In this document: positions 12,544 through 24,655 of the stretch, piece by piece
How the letters are laid out: every line of letters starts with the position of its first letter
Position numbering within the stretch: position 1 is the first letter of the stretch
Assembly: GCA_012861695.1 (NCBI GenBank)
Contig: JAAOOA010000006.1
Coordinates: forward strand, 30,724,734-30,788,733
Direction of reading: 5' to 3'
Source: Trematomus loennbergii
Taxonomy: Eukaryota; Chordata; Actinopteri; Perciformes; Nototheniidae
DNA: 64,000 nucleotides
Translations under genes and position numbers: made by a program
The notes under the pieces: generated by a model
Seen by the model: the letters and a program-made list of their open reading frames with translations, nothing else
The model's database searches: none
Told to the model about the DNA's origin: nothing

Positions 12544-12899
12544 TAGCTAGCACGTTAGTTAGCATTACAGCCTTGTCATTTTTATTAGCCTTAACATGAA
12601 GTAACATTAAGTAACCCACAATGTTAAACAGTAAGAGCAGTAGTCATATTTCGTGAACCCTTTGAAGAGTACTGTCACCGGTGTGATCATTCTATAATAC
12701 ACCATTTAGGCCTGGGGGAGAAATGCTAATGCTAACGTTAGCATCGGCAATCTTCTCTACTTCATGCTATCTGCACAAATGGTTGACATTAAACATTAAA
12801 ACGACCGGGCAGTTCAGAGAGAATCGAAGGCAGGCAGGCAGCTTTGCATGACATTCTTCAGGACGTGTTTCATTGTGGTGATAGTGTGAGGGTAGCCAA

Positions 12900-14038
12900 T
12901 AGAGTGGCGAAGTCCCTCCCCTTCCGGTTGAGCCCATGGGACCTTATTTCGGAAAAGTTATGCATTGAAGTCAATGGAGAGAGAAAGATTATCTTTCGAT
13001 CCCGTTTGAATTGTGCCACGAATTACACATATGATGTTTGTCAATTTAAAAGATAATTTTGCAAGTCAAAAAAAATAAAATGTGTCGTAAAACTGTGAAG
13101 TAACACATTTGTTTGTGTGAACTGCTCAATGAACTACATCTCTGGTCTCACAGAACAACACACGTCACCAAGATGGCCGTCACTACTGTCAACAAACCGA
13201 TTGGCTACCCTCACACTATCACCACAATGAAACACGTCCTGAAGAATGTCATGCAAAGCTGCCTGCCTGCCTTCGATTCTCTCTGAACTGCCCGGTCGTT
13301 TTAATGTTTAATGTCAACCATTTGTGCAGATAGCATGAAGTAGAGAAGATTGCCGATGCTAACGTTAGCATTAGCATTTCTCCCCCAGGCCTAAATGGTG
13401 TATTATAGAATGATCACACCGGTGACAGTACTCTTCAAAGGGTTCACGAAATATGACTACTGCTCTTACTGTTTAACATTGTGGGTTACTTAATGTTACT
13501 TCATGTTAAGGCTAATAAAAATGACAAGGCTGTAATGCTAACTAACGTGCTAGCTACTAGCTAGCTTGATCCAGAGTACTCCTGGTCCTTTCATCAGACG
13601 GGAAGCGAAATAACGAGCAAGACCCATTGCTGGTATAATAACAACAACGTGGTACTAAGCACACAGGCATCTTGTGAAAGTTATCTTATCTTAGCCATAT
13701 AGATAGATTCTATCTATATGGCGCTGATCGTATATATACGGTATTATACGTGTATCGTAGTGTCTCAATTGTGACATCACTTACGCGACTCTGGGATTTG
13801 TAGTCTTTCTAGTTTCGTATTTTTCAAAGTCTTATATTTCAACAGTTTTAAGACAAACTGTGACTTTTTTGACATGGAAATGATTTTTTAAGATTGACAA
13901 ACATCATATGTGTAATTCATGGCACAATTCAAACGGGATCGAAAGATAAGTTTTCTCTCCCCATTGACTTCAATGCATAATTTTTCCGAAATAAGGTCCC
14001 ATACCCCGGAAGTAAGTGGGAGGGACTTCGCCACTCTA
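12900..14038. mobile_element. Self-nested TIR element: inner copy in opposite orientation
   Basis: This 1139-bp copy begins TAGAGTGGCGAAG and ends CTTCGCCACTCTA. It interrupts the outer copy within gccaa|tcggtttg; the same uninterrupted phrase can be read in reverse complement inside this inner copy at about 13191-13210. The high identity of the two copies means the inner insertion is recent, or that gene conversion has acted. Confidence 0.9.
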
Positions 14039-14447
14039 TCGGTTTGTTGACAGTAGTGACGGCCATCTTGGTGACGTGTGTTGTTCTGTGAGACCAGAGA
14101 TGTAGTTCATTGAGCAGTTCACACAAACAAATGTGTTACTTCACAGTTTTACGACACATTTTATTTTTTTTTGACTTGCAAATGATCTTTTAAATTGACA
14201 AACATCATATGTGTAATTCGTGGCACAATTCAAACGGGATCGAAAGATAATCTTCTCTCTCCATTGACTTCAATGCATAACTTTTCCGAAATAAGGTCCC
14301 ATGGGGCTCAACCGGAAGGGGAGGGACTTCGCCACTCTATTTACTCCCTCCATCTGACAGGAGGGAGCCTCGTTGAGCTGCGAGTGTGGCTACAGACGGA
14401 GTTCACTCCGTCACGGAGGGGTAGGAGGGAGGGTTTGGGATTGGGCC

Positions 14448-15542
14448 TGTGTTTGTTTGTGAATCATAAGGCATTTGTAAAACTTGTTTAGTTTGTGGAG
14501 TTATGGCAGGAAATTAGCTCCATACTCTGGGCCCTTCCTGGGCATTTCCTCCAATGGTGTTTCCCACAACCTTGTGCGTACCAAACCTTTGTTTAAGGGC
14601 GGCCTTCATTTTTGATCTCGACAACACATTAAAAAAATGTTGTGACTGTGGTTGTGACGTTATCGCTATCACAACAAGATCTACACTGACCTTACATGAC
14701 AAAGAACTCAAAAGTCACCTCCTATTTTGCCATGATGACACACAGAATGACATTTTCACGGTTCAGACACAATTTAAGCTTGTCTCTCTCAAAACATTTA
14801 AGTTATTTCATGTTTTTAGAATAGAGTAGCATTGGTGCTAGGCTAGGCTTTAGAGGGTTCAAATATTATCTTGTGGTTAAGCATTCGCCTCTTACCATAA
14901 CCCTGCTTGCTAGTATATGTGTTAGGGTGTGCGGTGTGGTGACTAAAAGAATACGTCTTCTATAAAGGAAGGAAGACAGATTTAATGAGCGTGCATCAAT
15001 CAGTAGAAAGTTTACACGAGAAATGACGAGTTGACAGGATGTGGTATTCTGCAACTGCTCGACCAGTCTGACAGCCCTGTGGTTTATCATGAACCTGAGC
15101 TCTCTTTTGCTCTGGTCGAGTGAAAAAGGTTTCTATTGATGCTTTATCAATCCAGTTTCTCCTTTTGTGTCATCCAATAACATTTTGTTGCATGCATAAC
15201 CTCAGTATATACTTCAATATTCACTTGCTCAGGTGTTTAAAAGGGGTACAATGCCTTTCATTTGAATTGAATTAAAGGCTGGTGATGCATTGGATGGTAA
15301 AATATAAATGCATGTATCAATTATCAGCAAACATGTGGAAGCCTCAGGTTCCTTTGAATTAACCGTAGTCAGTCTGAATCTTTTGATTCTCAGGACAATC
15401 CTTCCTTCCTTCCTATTTTTTTATTTTGGTGACTTTCTCTGAATTCAAATGTAGCTCCCGCCCCCTCACCTATTGCACAATGTTTTCTTCTGAAAGCGGA
15501 ATTTACTTTGGAAAGTCCAGTGATGTCACCAGGCGCTAAGGC
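14448..15542. other. Intergenic DNA between the family D repeat and the plekhf1 promoter
   Basis: No gene, retroelement domain or clear transposon end was recognised. Confidence 0.4.
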
Positions 15543-15550
15543 TTTAAATA
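15543..15550 (+). promoter_or_regulatory. TATA-like box of plekhf1
   Basis: TTTAAATA lies about 127 bases upstream of the plekhf1 ATG, with a tctcatcagacac initiator-like sequence roughly 25-30 bases downstream. The spacing fits a TATA promoter and a 5' UTR of about 100 bases. Inferred from position. Confidence 0.4.
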
Positions 15551-15669
15551 CCTCTGCAGAGCTGCCTGTCTCATCAGACACACAAAACACAAACGCATGA
15601 CTACTTCTAACAGAAGAACTACTTCTGCAGAAAGACGACAGCATACTGCTAACAACAAACAAGGACACC

Positions 15670-16828
15670 ATGGAAGAACAGCTCATGTTTGCTCAGAATA
15701 ACCGTGAGCGGATCCAGGCTGTGGAGAACTCATTTGGGCCGTCTGGGAAGGCCTTGTCCCAACCGGGCCGGGTCCTGATTGGAGAGGGCCGGCTGATGAA
15801 GCTGAGCCGCCGGGGGCCACAGCCCAAAGCCTTCTTCCTCTTCAACGATGTGCTGGTGTACGGCAGCATCATTTTGAACGGACGATGGAACAAAAAGCAG
15901 CAGGTCATCCCTCTAGGTGAGCAACTTCAAAATTCCTCTAAGGAGAAAGATAAAGCTTAATTGTTCCATAACTTTCGCGCTTCTGTAATAAACAACAATA
16001 AAGGGCCAAAACAGTTAGAAGCCATTTTTTCTGCAATAAAGCATTGCCTTTGTTTGTTAAATCTATTGCAATCAGTTGCATTTATCAAACATAATCTTGT
16101 TAACACTTCTCTCTGCTTACATGGCATAACTTGCCACACAGTTTTGTGTAGGCCTACTAAATGCAAAATCATGTTGCACCTTTGTAGCCTTGTCCTAACA
16201 AACCCTTTTTGCATCATTTCAGAGTACATCCAGCTAGAGGACTTGGAGGACAGCACGGAAATGAGGAACCAATGGTTATTGCGCACCCCACGCAAGTCCT
16301 TCTACATGGCGCGGTTTCGTACGAGGAGAAGCGAGCCTGGATCGAACACATCGAGGAGTGCCAGTCCAGGCTGCATAGCGCCTGCTCCAGGCCAAGACCC
16401 GACTTCGCCGTTACCTGGATCCCCGACCAGGCCTCTGCGGTCTGCATGCGCTGCTCAACAGCTTCAGCGTGGCCCACCGGCGACACCACTGCCGGAAATG
16501 TGGCTTTGTGGTCTGCGGGGCTTGCTCCAAGAAGCGAGCAGTAATCGAACACATTCACCCCACTAAGTTATTGAGGGTCTGCAACATGTGTCACTCCAGC
16601 CTGTCCACAACGAAACATCGAGCAGAGATCAAGGAGGAGTCTCGTGGGAGGGGGAGCAGCACCGACAAGATATGCTCCGATGAAGATGAGGTGGATTGGT
16701 GCAGTGAGGAAGAGGAGGCAGAGGAGCAGCTGGAGGAGCATGACCCCAGCAGATGGATGGACTCTCTAATGGACTCCTGGTCCACATATGTCTACCTGAA
16801 ACCAGAGCATGTGAGGCCCCTAACATGA
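15670..16828 (+). CDS. plekhf1: Phafin-1: PH and FYVE domain endosomal protein, with two apparent frameshifts
   Basis: Coding exons are 15670-15916 and 16223-16828, with a GT-AG intron splitting a Glu codon after QQVIPL. The N-terminal helix (MEEQLMFAQNNRERIQAVEN) and PH domain (about residues 35-130) are followed by a FYVE finger with the WIPD, RRHHCRKCG and RVC signatures, then an acidic tail ending at TGA 16826-16828. The frame breaks twice, each by the loss of one base. One break is near 16309-16312 (between KSFYMA and VSYEEKRAW); the other is near 16454 (between CMRC and NSFSVAHRRHHC). Allowing for these, about 284 residues are encoded, close to the family length (279 in human). Phafins bind PI3P on endosomes and lysosomes and act in endosome fusion, autophagy and lysosome-linked apoptosis. 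The tandem arrangement after pop4 matches mammalian synteny. The two breaks could be assembly errors or real inactivation; otherwise the sequence looks conserved. Confidence 0.92.
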
Positions 16829-17105
16829 GTTGGACTAACATGGACACACAACTAAAGCAGCTTTGCAAGGCATTATCACTAAACAAAACAATACCTTATA
16901 AAGTCAAACTATTTTGTACATATTGTATTGAATTTGTAGGTTTCTATATTTTTGTTTCACATTTTGCTGTTTGTGGAAACTATTGCTGTGAACTTGATTT
17001 TCTACACTATTTTATTTAAGGCTGGTTTCAGTCACGTATGTCTATGTTAATGTTTGTGCACATGAGAGCATTTGGACCTGTGCATGCGTCACATTTTGTC
17101 CTTGG

Positions 17106-17111
17106 AATAAA
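17106..17111 (+). terminator. AATAAA poly(A) signal of plekhf1
   Basis: AATAAA lies about 280 bases after the plekhf1 stop codon, the first canonical signal downstream. Confidence 0.6.
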
Positions 17112-17719
17112 CTATGACAAAAAGTAAGTCAAAATCTGTCTGTGATGATTGGAGTGTTACTACGGCTATGAGTCAGGATATTCTGTGCAACAAAGCCTCT
17201 AAGATTTTTACTGTGAACAGAAAGACAGTCATGGTCAAATCAAATAGGCATATGAGGATCATAAACGACCACAGATGTTTTAACAATTCCAATATCCCCC
17301 ATACAAATTGTGATAAGCTGACTGTTATGGCCATACTATGTGATATTCATCATATGCATTGTCCTATGCATTGAATACAGGCATTGCGATGCTAATTTCT
17401 CCATGTTATATAGTTATAGAAGTGATTGATTTAATTTACCTCTAAAAAACGATGAGTTTTTTAAATAAGCATAGGCCTACCCTTTTATCCTTTATCTATA
17501 CCCTGGCACTAGGAATTACTTTACCATAAGCAGCCAAACACTTATACCATGCAAATGCAGCATTCATATCTTATTAATACTAATACAGCACATTATATTG
17601 TGTATAATACAGTACAATATACTGCAATGTTGTATGATTTGTCTTTGACGTTACATACACTTTCATAGTTCCAAGAAGATGAATCCTCTTGACTTTGGTG
17701 AACTGACCTTTCCACTAGC

Positions 17720-18935
17720 CAGGGGTCTGCAACCTTTTTGACCAAAAGAGCCATTTTGCCCCCTTTTCCAACAATTTGTTTTGTCTGGAGCCGCAAAACA
17801 TATTTGATAGCTTATAAAGTTGTATTTATTGTTATATCATAGACAAAAACTACCGTTTTTTTGCATTTATTATTTATAAAACTGTTAACCTCTAATAAGA
17901 AACAAAGAACTCTTATAAGGAGAATAAAAAAAAATACACAGGCCTACTTTAAAATAAATTAAACACAGCACTTGGGTAGTCCTCTGCACATTTGAAGGAA
18001 AAAAATACAATAAAAATGGACCCACTTTGAAATAAATAAAACATATAGCTGCACCCTAAAAAGAGTTAACTGATTGAATTATGACTGAAGATCGTCAGCT
18101 GTCTTCCTCTTCCGTGTTTTTCCTCGATACGTAAAGGCTGCAGCACCTTTGACAACTTCTCTCTACATATCAAACATACCGGTAAGCCAGCATCGTTTGC
18201 TGTGAAAGCAGATAACTCTAACGGACCGTCCACACAGCAGCGTTAAAAAAATCTTGGAGGTGGGCGTATCTGAAGCTTGGGGATTTTTTGCGAGCAAGGC
18301 ACCAACAACCAATCACATGAATCTCCCGCCCGCGACATACGAAGCAAAAAAGCCCGAAGTAAACTGGATATAAACTCCCCAAACAGGCGAAAACATACCA
18401 CTGTCTCTGCCACCTCCCTCCATGCCTGGCTCCTCCGGTTATATCCCGGTAGGTAATTAGGGACTGGTCATAAAGCACCGAGTGATTCGCTACCGCTAAT
18501 TTCTCCTCCATTTTTTGGAATATGAGGAAATGACCTGCGGTATGTCTCTCCCAGCATACACGCCGTTTGATTGGCTAGAGCTTGAACTGTCAGATTTGCG
18601 TACACAGGATTTGATTGGCTGACGCTTCCACCTCAGCCTCAAAAGTTGAACATTGTTCAACTTTGAATCCTGAAAATCCTGAAAATCTCCGCTCGCCTGC
18701 CCACAATGCAGTTCGGCGAAAAGTGAGGGAAAGTGACGTCACCCCATTCAAAGTGAATGGGCAGAAGCGTTTCAAGATTTTTTAACGCTGCTGTGTGGAC
18801 GGTCCGTAACCACGCAGAATTAAATCCTGTGTTCCTCCGATACTTTAATTTTTTTTATGTATCCATAGTTCGCTCATCGAGCCGGGGGTCAGGTTATTCA
18901 CCTGTAAGAAAAGGTGCTGGCGTGGGACCGTAGCA
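17720..18935 (-). mobile_element. Degenerate hAT transposon relic with a BED-type zinc-finger coding remnant
   Basis: Read on the - strand, 18107-18197 and, beyond the inserted Harbinger MITE, 18810-18855 join in one frame once the MITE and one TAA are ignored. The joined peptide runs FNSAWLELSAF then PVCLICREKLS. This matches the start of hAT transposases, where an aromatic-x-W segment precedes a CxxC BED zinc finger. The left boundary is placed where AGGGGTCTGCAACCTTTTTG resembles a hAT end. The right boundary is uncertain. The frame decays further downstream, so this is a relic. Confidence 0.5.
18222..18806. mobile_element. PIF/Harbinger-like MITE with TAA duplication
   Basis: The 585-bp element has near-perfect inverted ends of about 34 bp, starting CGGACCGTCCACACAGCAGC and ending with the reverse complement. 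It is flanked by TAA at 18219-18221 and 18807-18809. A 3-bp TWA duplication is the hallmark of PIF/Harbinger elements. It is inserted in the coding remnant of a hAT relic. No transposase is encoded. Confidence 0.9.
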
Positions 18936-20068
18936 GAATGTGACGCATATTTTAGTTGACCTAATTAACACCATTTTGTTTTTTATTTATGTCACAGTAT
19001 CACCTCAAAATACAAGATTTCTTTGCCCTTTTCTTTTGTTATCAGTTTGAGTCTCTTTGAAGTCATTTTAAGCATAATTGAGTTTCCCCATTTCATAGTC
19101 CTCATGAGTCTCTTTGAAGCTGTTGGCAGTTTTTTTTGTCTTTTTGTCTCTCTTTGTGGCTATTTATGTCTCTTTCTGGTCATTTTGAATCTTTTCCTGG
19201 TTGGTAAATGTCTCTTTGCTTAAAATTGTGAAGGTGAAAGCCCTGCGGACCTAGTGCTGCAAGCATGGCATTAGCTCTTAGTATGACACTTAGTGATGTT
19301 TAACATGTTTGACCTGACTCTTGCTGCAATGAAAACAGTTCTGTCAGCAGTTCACTACTGCTGACAATATTCACAATGTTATTTACATGTTTCAGACATG
19401 AGAGGCCTCCAATTACTTGGAAATAACATTATCTTTTTGGTGTTTTGAATGTTTTTGCATTTGATTGTTGATGTCACACTGCTGGCAATTTTCCCCTAAC
19501 AGATAGAGAGGGGTGTGGCGGCTTACGGTAAAATGATGTGACTATCACTGGAACCATGTCATCATTAGAGTCTGGTATTTCCCTATTCAAAGTAAATGTC
19601 CCTTCAGTGTGTAAACATTGCACACCATTGGACACACTTCTGGATACTTTCCCACAACATACAGGTGCGCTACACCTTAAAAAAAACTCTTGTTTAACTG
19701 GCTTTTTCCACTGACGGGAAAACCAGCAGTGACCTCGGCTTTGACTTTGGAGTCAAACCTGTTTGACTTACCTCCCTCTGGCAAGCATTCTACAGAGGAG
19801 AACAATAACATGTAGAACTGTTTCTAAAAGAAGACACCTTGGAGCAGTGAACTGATTCACATGAGGAAATAAAGACACAAACTGTCTCAAGGAAGAAAAG
19901 GTCTCCTGAAAGCCCGCTAGGGCAGGTGCATTATCTCAGTTCAACTTAACCCTTAAAATGTAAGAAAGAAAACATGTATCTCTACATATAATACAATATT
20001 AACAGTATTATAGTGTCTGGTTCCAATCCTCCAAACTTTACTTTATTTCAACTGGATAAAAACGTCAC

Positions 20069-20125
20069 ACCAACGAAGCAATGCTCATGTTGCGACATCC
20101 GCAACATGAGCATTGCTTCGTTGGT
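20069..20125. repeat. Perfect 26-bp inverted repeat with 5-base loop
   Basis: Positions 20069-20094 (ACCAACGAAGCAATGCTCATG and on to TTGCG) are exactly reverse-complemented at 20100-20125 around the loop ACATC. No transposon ends or duplications are seen around it. Confidence 0.95.
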
Positions 20126-23100
20126 ACTACCCTGGATGTATTGTGTATTGATGTATTGTGTAGACATTTCCTCTGCTGACACCTTGATGAGTAAATATGA
20201 TGCAGATGGATGTGAGCGCCTTTTATCCAGCTTTAACGGTTTTCACCGATTCTCTCGACAACAATGGCAGATCTTCCCAGCCGTGTATACCTGGCATTCA
20301 GGATCTTTGGATATTTTAAATCTCCCCTTTCTCCCCTTTGTTCCATTATTCATCCTTATTATTCAAGTAAAGTCAGATTATTGTTAAACAAATGACATTT
20401 TAAGGGTATTATATTTGGTCTAAAGAATGTTTATATACATAAGCATTCTTCCCAGCTATAAATTAGGTTAAATTAATCATAGCTTTGGCAATAACAAATA
20501 ACTTCACAAATCTGGTATAATATTTATTTTTGTATCTGCTCAGTGGTGGTGGAGATATCTTTGCTGATGTTGTATTACTACTGGAGAGAAATATACCTTT
20601 GACAATATTCCCTTCATTCTTTTTACAGATATACCTTTGATGATTGTACATTAAAATGTTGTCTGTTAATGCATCAATACTATCATTTGCCACTGCTGAC
20701 ATGTTAGGTGACATTTTTCATAAAAAGTACTTATTTTTGTCACATGTACTGGAGGAGACAGAGTCAGCTGGTAAGTGTTACATTTGTTCATTGAAAAAGA
20801 GAGCTGGGAGGTGAGGCTGGCTGGCTGCTGGTTGGATACAGATGATCTGGGTAGCCAGAGAGCTCAGGCTGGTCTTGGGACAGTGGTTGGCTTTGTGATT
20901 CTCCTGGAAGAGAAATTAAACAAGTGCGAGGCTAGAGCAGGCAAACTGGCAAAAACTAGCTGGCAAAAAGGCTTGAGATCCGGGCAGGGAATGAGGGCAG
21001 CAGGCTTTTGTTGTGTGGCTGATGAGCAGGTCACTGGCAGGTATGCTTGACTGGACACTTGAAACTTTTGGTTAGTATTCCTTTGTGTTGGGGAAATATT
21101 TTCCAAGGCCCATAACTTTGACCCCTGCATTGCTACACAGAAGTTTCCCCCACACTTTGCATCAGTAATGTTGTGAATGCAGGGCCTTTACTTGCAACAG
21201 AACATTTGATTATTGCAGTGAAACTATTTTTGTTTAGTAAATGTAGTATTTGCATGCTTTCCCAGCCCTGATGGTCTAAACATGAGCATGGTACGTGAGA
21301 AACTGCAGCCTGTGAGCAGGTGTTAGTGTGAACCACTGAGATTTCAGATAAACAAGAAGGAAATCTTGTGTTAATCTATGATTTAGAAACACGTCACTCG
21401 AAACACTGTGGTTGGCTTTTCTAAGAGTTTAGTTCCTCTTTATTGAAACTGCTATTCTAAAGAAATGCAGTTTCATATGAACCTTACTCCAAAGGAAGAC
21501 ACACGGTTTTCTTCTTGTGGTCTAACACGATGGAAGTGCCGCAGTTTGAGGACAGGTGCATTTGTTTGACTTTTTATTTATTGACATTGTTTGTCCATAC
21601 ATGACATTGTTCAAATACAAAATCATTTTTTAAAACATACAAGACATACAGACCCTATGATATACCGTAAAGCACAAAGCAGTTTCTTTTTTTTACATTA
21701 AGGAAAAACAAAATGCTGTATCTAATGAATTCAAAGTCAAATTAAGGGTGAAAACGAACTTATTTAGAGTAAAATGTAAGCTGTTTGCAAGACCTGTCTC
21801 TTTCAAATGCACATTAATTAAAAATAGATTAAAATAATAAATAAAAAGAACAATAATATATAATAATAATGAAAATTCTCACTTCTGTACGTAGCTCTTA
21901 TATTAGTTTGTATGTTATTTTGATGCAGTCCATGCTTTGATTGCTATACAATACAAACGTTTTTTACGCTTAAATAGAACTACTAAACATCTTTAAGTGT
22001 TTGAGTGCTCTTTGTTTGCCTTATGACCAAATATCTTGCAAAAAGTAATGACATTGACATGAGTGACACGCTAAGCTAAGTTGATGGATAATGATGAACA
22101 GCATAGGGTCTTAAAGTCAACACATTAGCACGCTGACTGATTTAGCTCAAAGCCTCAGAGCACAGTACAGCCCTGCAGTCATGGGTAGACTGAAACAAAT
22201 GGCCCCTGGGCACAGACTTGCAGGGGCCCCTCCTGTCCTATAGGCGCAACACAAACAGACTGTACTGCAGTTGTTTAACCTGTTTTTGTTCTTCATCGTC
22301 ATTGCACATCTTCTGTGGTTTTGTTTCCTAACTGTTTATACTTTTTGCAGGTTACTTTTGGCCTCACCAAAGACGAGACTATTTGTTGTCATTTTGTGCA
22401 TCCTCGAGGTGGTTTTGCTACAATTTAAATGTTAAATTCTGTATTATTGCATTCTGTTTTAAATGCACATTTTGTATTATTCCTGTAACATACTTGAACG
22501 ATTTTGTCTACTGCACTTGTATGTTTCCTTAAGGTTAAGTATATTGTATGTTGCATTGTTGGAAAAGCTTGAGACTGTTCATTGTCAAACTATGTTGTAA
22601 GGATTGTGCATAGGAAAAATAAAGGGACTCACAAGGACTATGAAAATATTCAGAGGCTTTGTGTGTCTGCTATTTAGCATGTCTGTGCAGTTTTTAGTCT
22701 TTCTTTGTAGTTGTTTTTATTTCTCTTTCTGGTCATTTCCAGTCTCTCCTGATTTGGTCTGAAAGCCAAACATGGCTGTAGCTCGTGTCACAGGGTGGGT
22801 AAGGAAGGTGAACACAAGTGTCAGAACTAAACAGCAAGGCAGGGTCAAAATAAATCTGGAACAAGGGGAGCAGGCAAGGTGAAAGATAAAAGATAACAAC
22901 AAAATAACAAAACAAGGAACAAATGTGGATGACTTGGGGACTCAGGGAGCAGAACCAGGAGGGCACACGAGGGAAATCAAGATGTGTTCCTAACATGTAG
23001 GCCCAAGTGCTGGCTGTATTATTCCAGCATGCCAGGGGATATCATAAATCATGCTGTGAGGTGGCTCTGCGTGTTTGTGTGTGCTAATTAGTCATACCTT

Positions 23101-24429
23101 GCAGCTGTAGTTGACACATCGGAACATGGGTGTGGCAGTGTATTGTGTTTTATTATTTGGAAGGCTCATGTTTTTTAGGCCGAAGAGTAGCGCAACATCA
23201 TAGTGATGCAATCACATTTGGAAATAGATATATTATTTGAATAGATTGCAATAAACTAACAATAACACGTTTTTTCCCTATAATGTTTTTGGCATTTCTC
23301 ATTCTTCTTTTATTTATTTTCCTGTTACACAATGTACCCCCCTTTGTTTATGTGTTGCTACATTTACAGTGTATTCGAAAAAAGTGTTAGGTTTATGGTC
23401 AACTTAAAGCTGCACTTGACTAACAATGGATTAAATAACTGCATTTAAAGGGAGACATGTCTCATAATAATGAACCTAAAGGGAATGATCAGTCACTGCA
23501 GGTCTTCTGTATGAGGCCTTGGTGTGTCTTGTCTTGTATAGTCCACAACTGCCCTGCCTCTTTGCCTCGATAGCAGCTGTACCTGATGTATGTCTCAGGG
23601 ATTTTGTGAACACCAAAGCAGAGCTAAAAGCAGATTGAATCTTAGAAGTTGTAGGAGCCATTTAACTGAGTTTATGATATAAGTTTTGTTTGAATTGTTT
23701 AATTGTTTAATATGTCTTATTTTATTAGTATACATGGTCTACAAATATTATTTGTTGAATATGTATCTACTCACTTTAGTTGTTTACGCCCTGAATATAT
23801 TTGTTGACACCCCTTGGTCTCCTATTTGCTATATGATGTGTGTTTATGGGGAAGGGGTTGGTGTTAGACGGGGGAAGCTAAACCAGTACAACCACACACA
23901 CCAGACACACTGAGAAGGAGAGATGCTGAAATGGAAAATAAATGGATTCATCTTGACAAATGGATCATCGATCGAGATTATTGTGCGTTAAAATCACACC
24001 CCCGTATGTTGGAAGCAGCATTTTGCCTACACATTATAAACAGTAACTTGAAAAACATAATGCATCAGCTTGGTGAGCATATCTGTGACACCAAGCGAAA
24101 AGCTACACTTATAAAAGTAAATTGTAATTACTGTTTTTTTTTCCTGTGTATGAGTCCACACAATGCACTCACAGTTAGAGACATGAGTTACTGATAAGGC
24201 GATCAACAGCGCCCCCTACTGTGCCCTGTCAGTCAGAACACACTCACTAACCCTACTGCCACATGGAGGGTTTGGTTGAAATCCTAAAGATGTTGTGATG
24301 ACTCCCCCCAGGACATCAGCTGCAGCAATATGATATTACACAATAAGTTCACAGGAATATCCCTGAAAATAAATGTAAACAGGAACAGTCTTCCATTGTC
24401 TGTTGGCTGGTTGGGAGTTTCTGATACAA

Positions 24430-24655
24430 ATGCGTATTTAAAGAGGACATGTGCTCATGTTCAGGTTCAAATGTGTATGTTCTGCCTCTACTGGGACATG
24501 TCTCCATGCTTTAATGTTCAAAAAGCTCTTTATTTTTCTCATACTGCCTGTGCTGCAGCACCTCTTTTCACCCTCTGTCTGAAACCAGAGCCCAGTCTGC
24601 TCTGATTGGTTAGCTGGCCGGCTCTGTTGTGATTGGTCAACCGCTTAGAGCTGGG
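24430..24655 (+). repeat. Dispersed repeat family C, copy 1
   Basis: About 200 bases match 45070-45285 closely, including ctccatgctttaatgttcaaaaagctcttt and gattggttagctggcc. The left edge reads TTTAAAGAGGACATG, resembling the TTAA-bounded MITEs in the window. The right boundary is uncertain. Confidence 0.7.

Larger units (their letters stand above)
12063..14339. mobile_element. Self-nested TIR element: outer copy (12063-12899 plus 14039-14339)
   Basis: The outer element starts TAGAGTGGCGAAGTCCCTCC and ends with its reverse complement. Removing 12900-14038 leaves 1138 bp, the reverse complement of the 1139-bp inner element apart from a few single-base differences (for example gaatgtg near 12170 versus gaattgtg in the inner copy). 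The two terminal regions of one copy are diverged inverted repeats of roughly 250 bp. Neither insertion shows an obvious target-site duplication: both lie between an A and a T of uninterrupted sequence. The superfamily is not established. Confidence 0.88.
11614..14447. mobile_element. MITE (family D, copy 1) split by a 2.3-kb nested insertion
   Basis: The ends GGCCCAATCCCAAACC (11614) and GGTTTGGGATTGGGCC (ending 14447) are inverted repeats, with TGT on both outer sides as a possible 3-bp duplication. The body (11614-12062 plus 14340-14447, about 560 bp) closely matches the repeat at 58514-58950. That second copy is continuous where this one is interrupted at 12062/14340, which proves the insertion at this point. 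Confidence 0.75.

Noticed and set aside
12844..14126. Similar open frames near 11962-12183, 12844-13056 and 13929-14126
   Set aside because: All arise from the repeated ends of the self-nested element, not from a gene family.
20775..21050. 91-codon + strand open frame
   Set aside because: No recognisable domain, no splice context and no neighbour supporting it.
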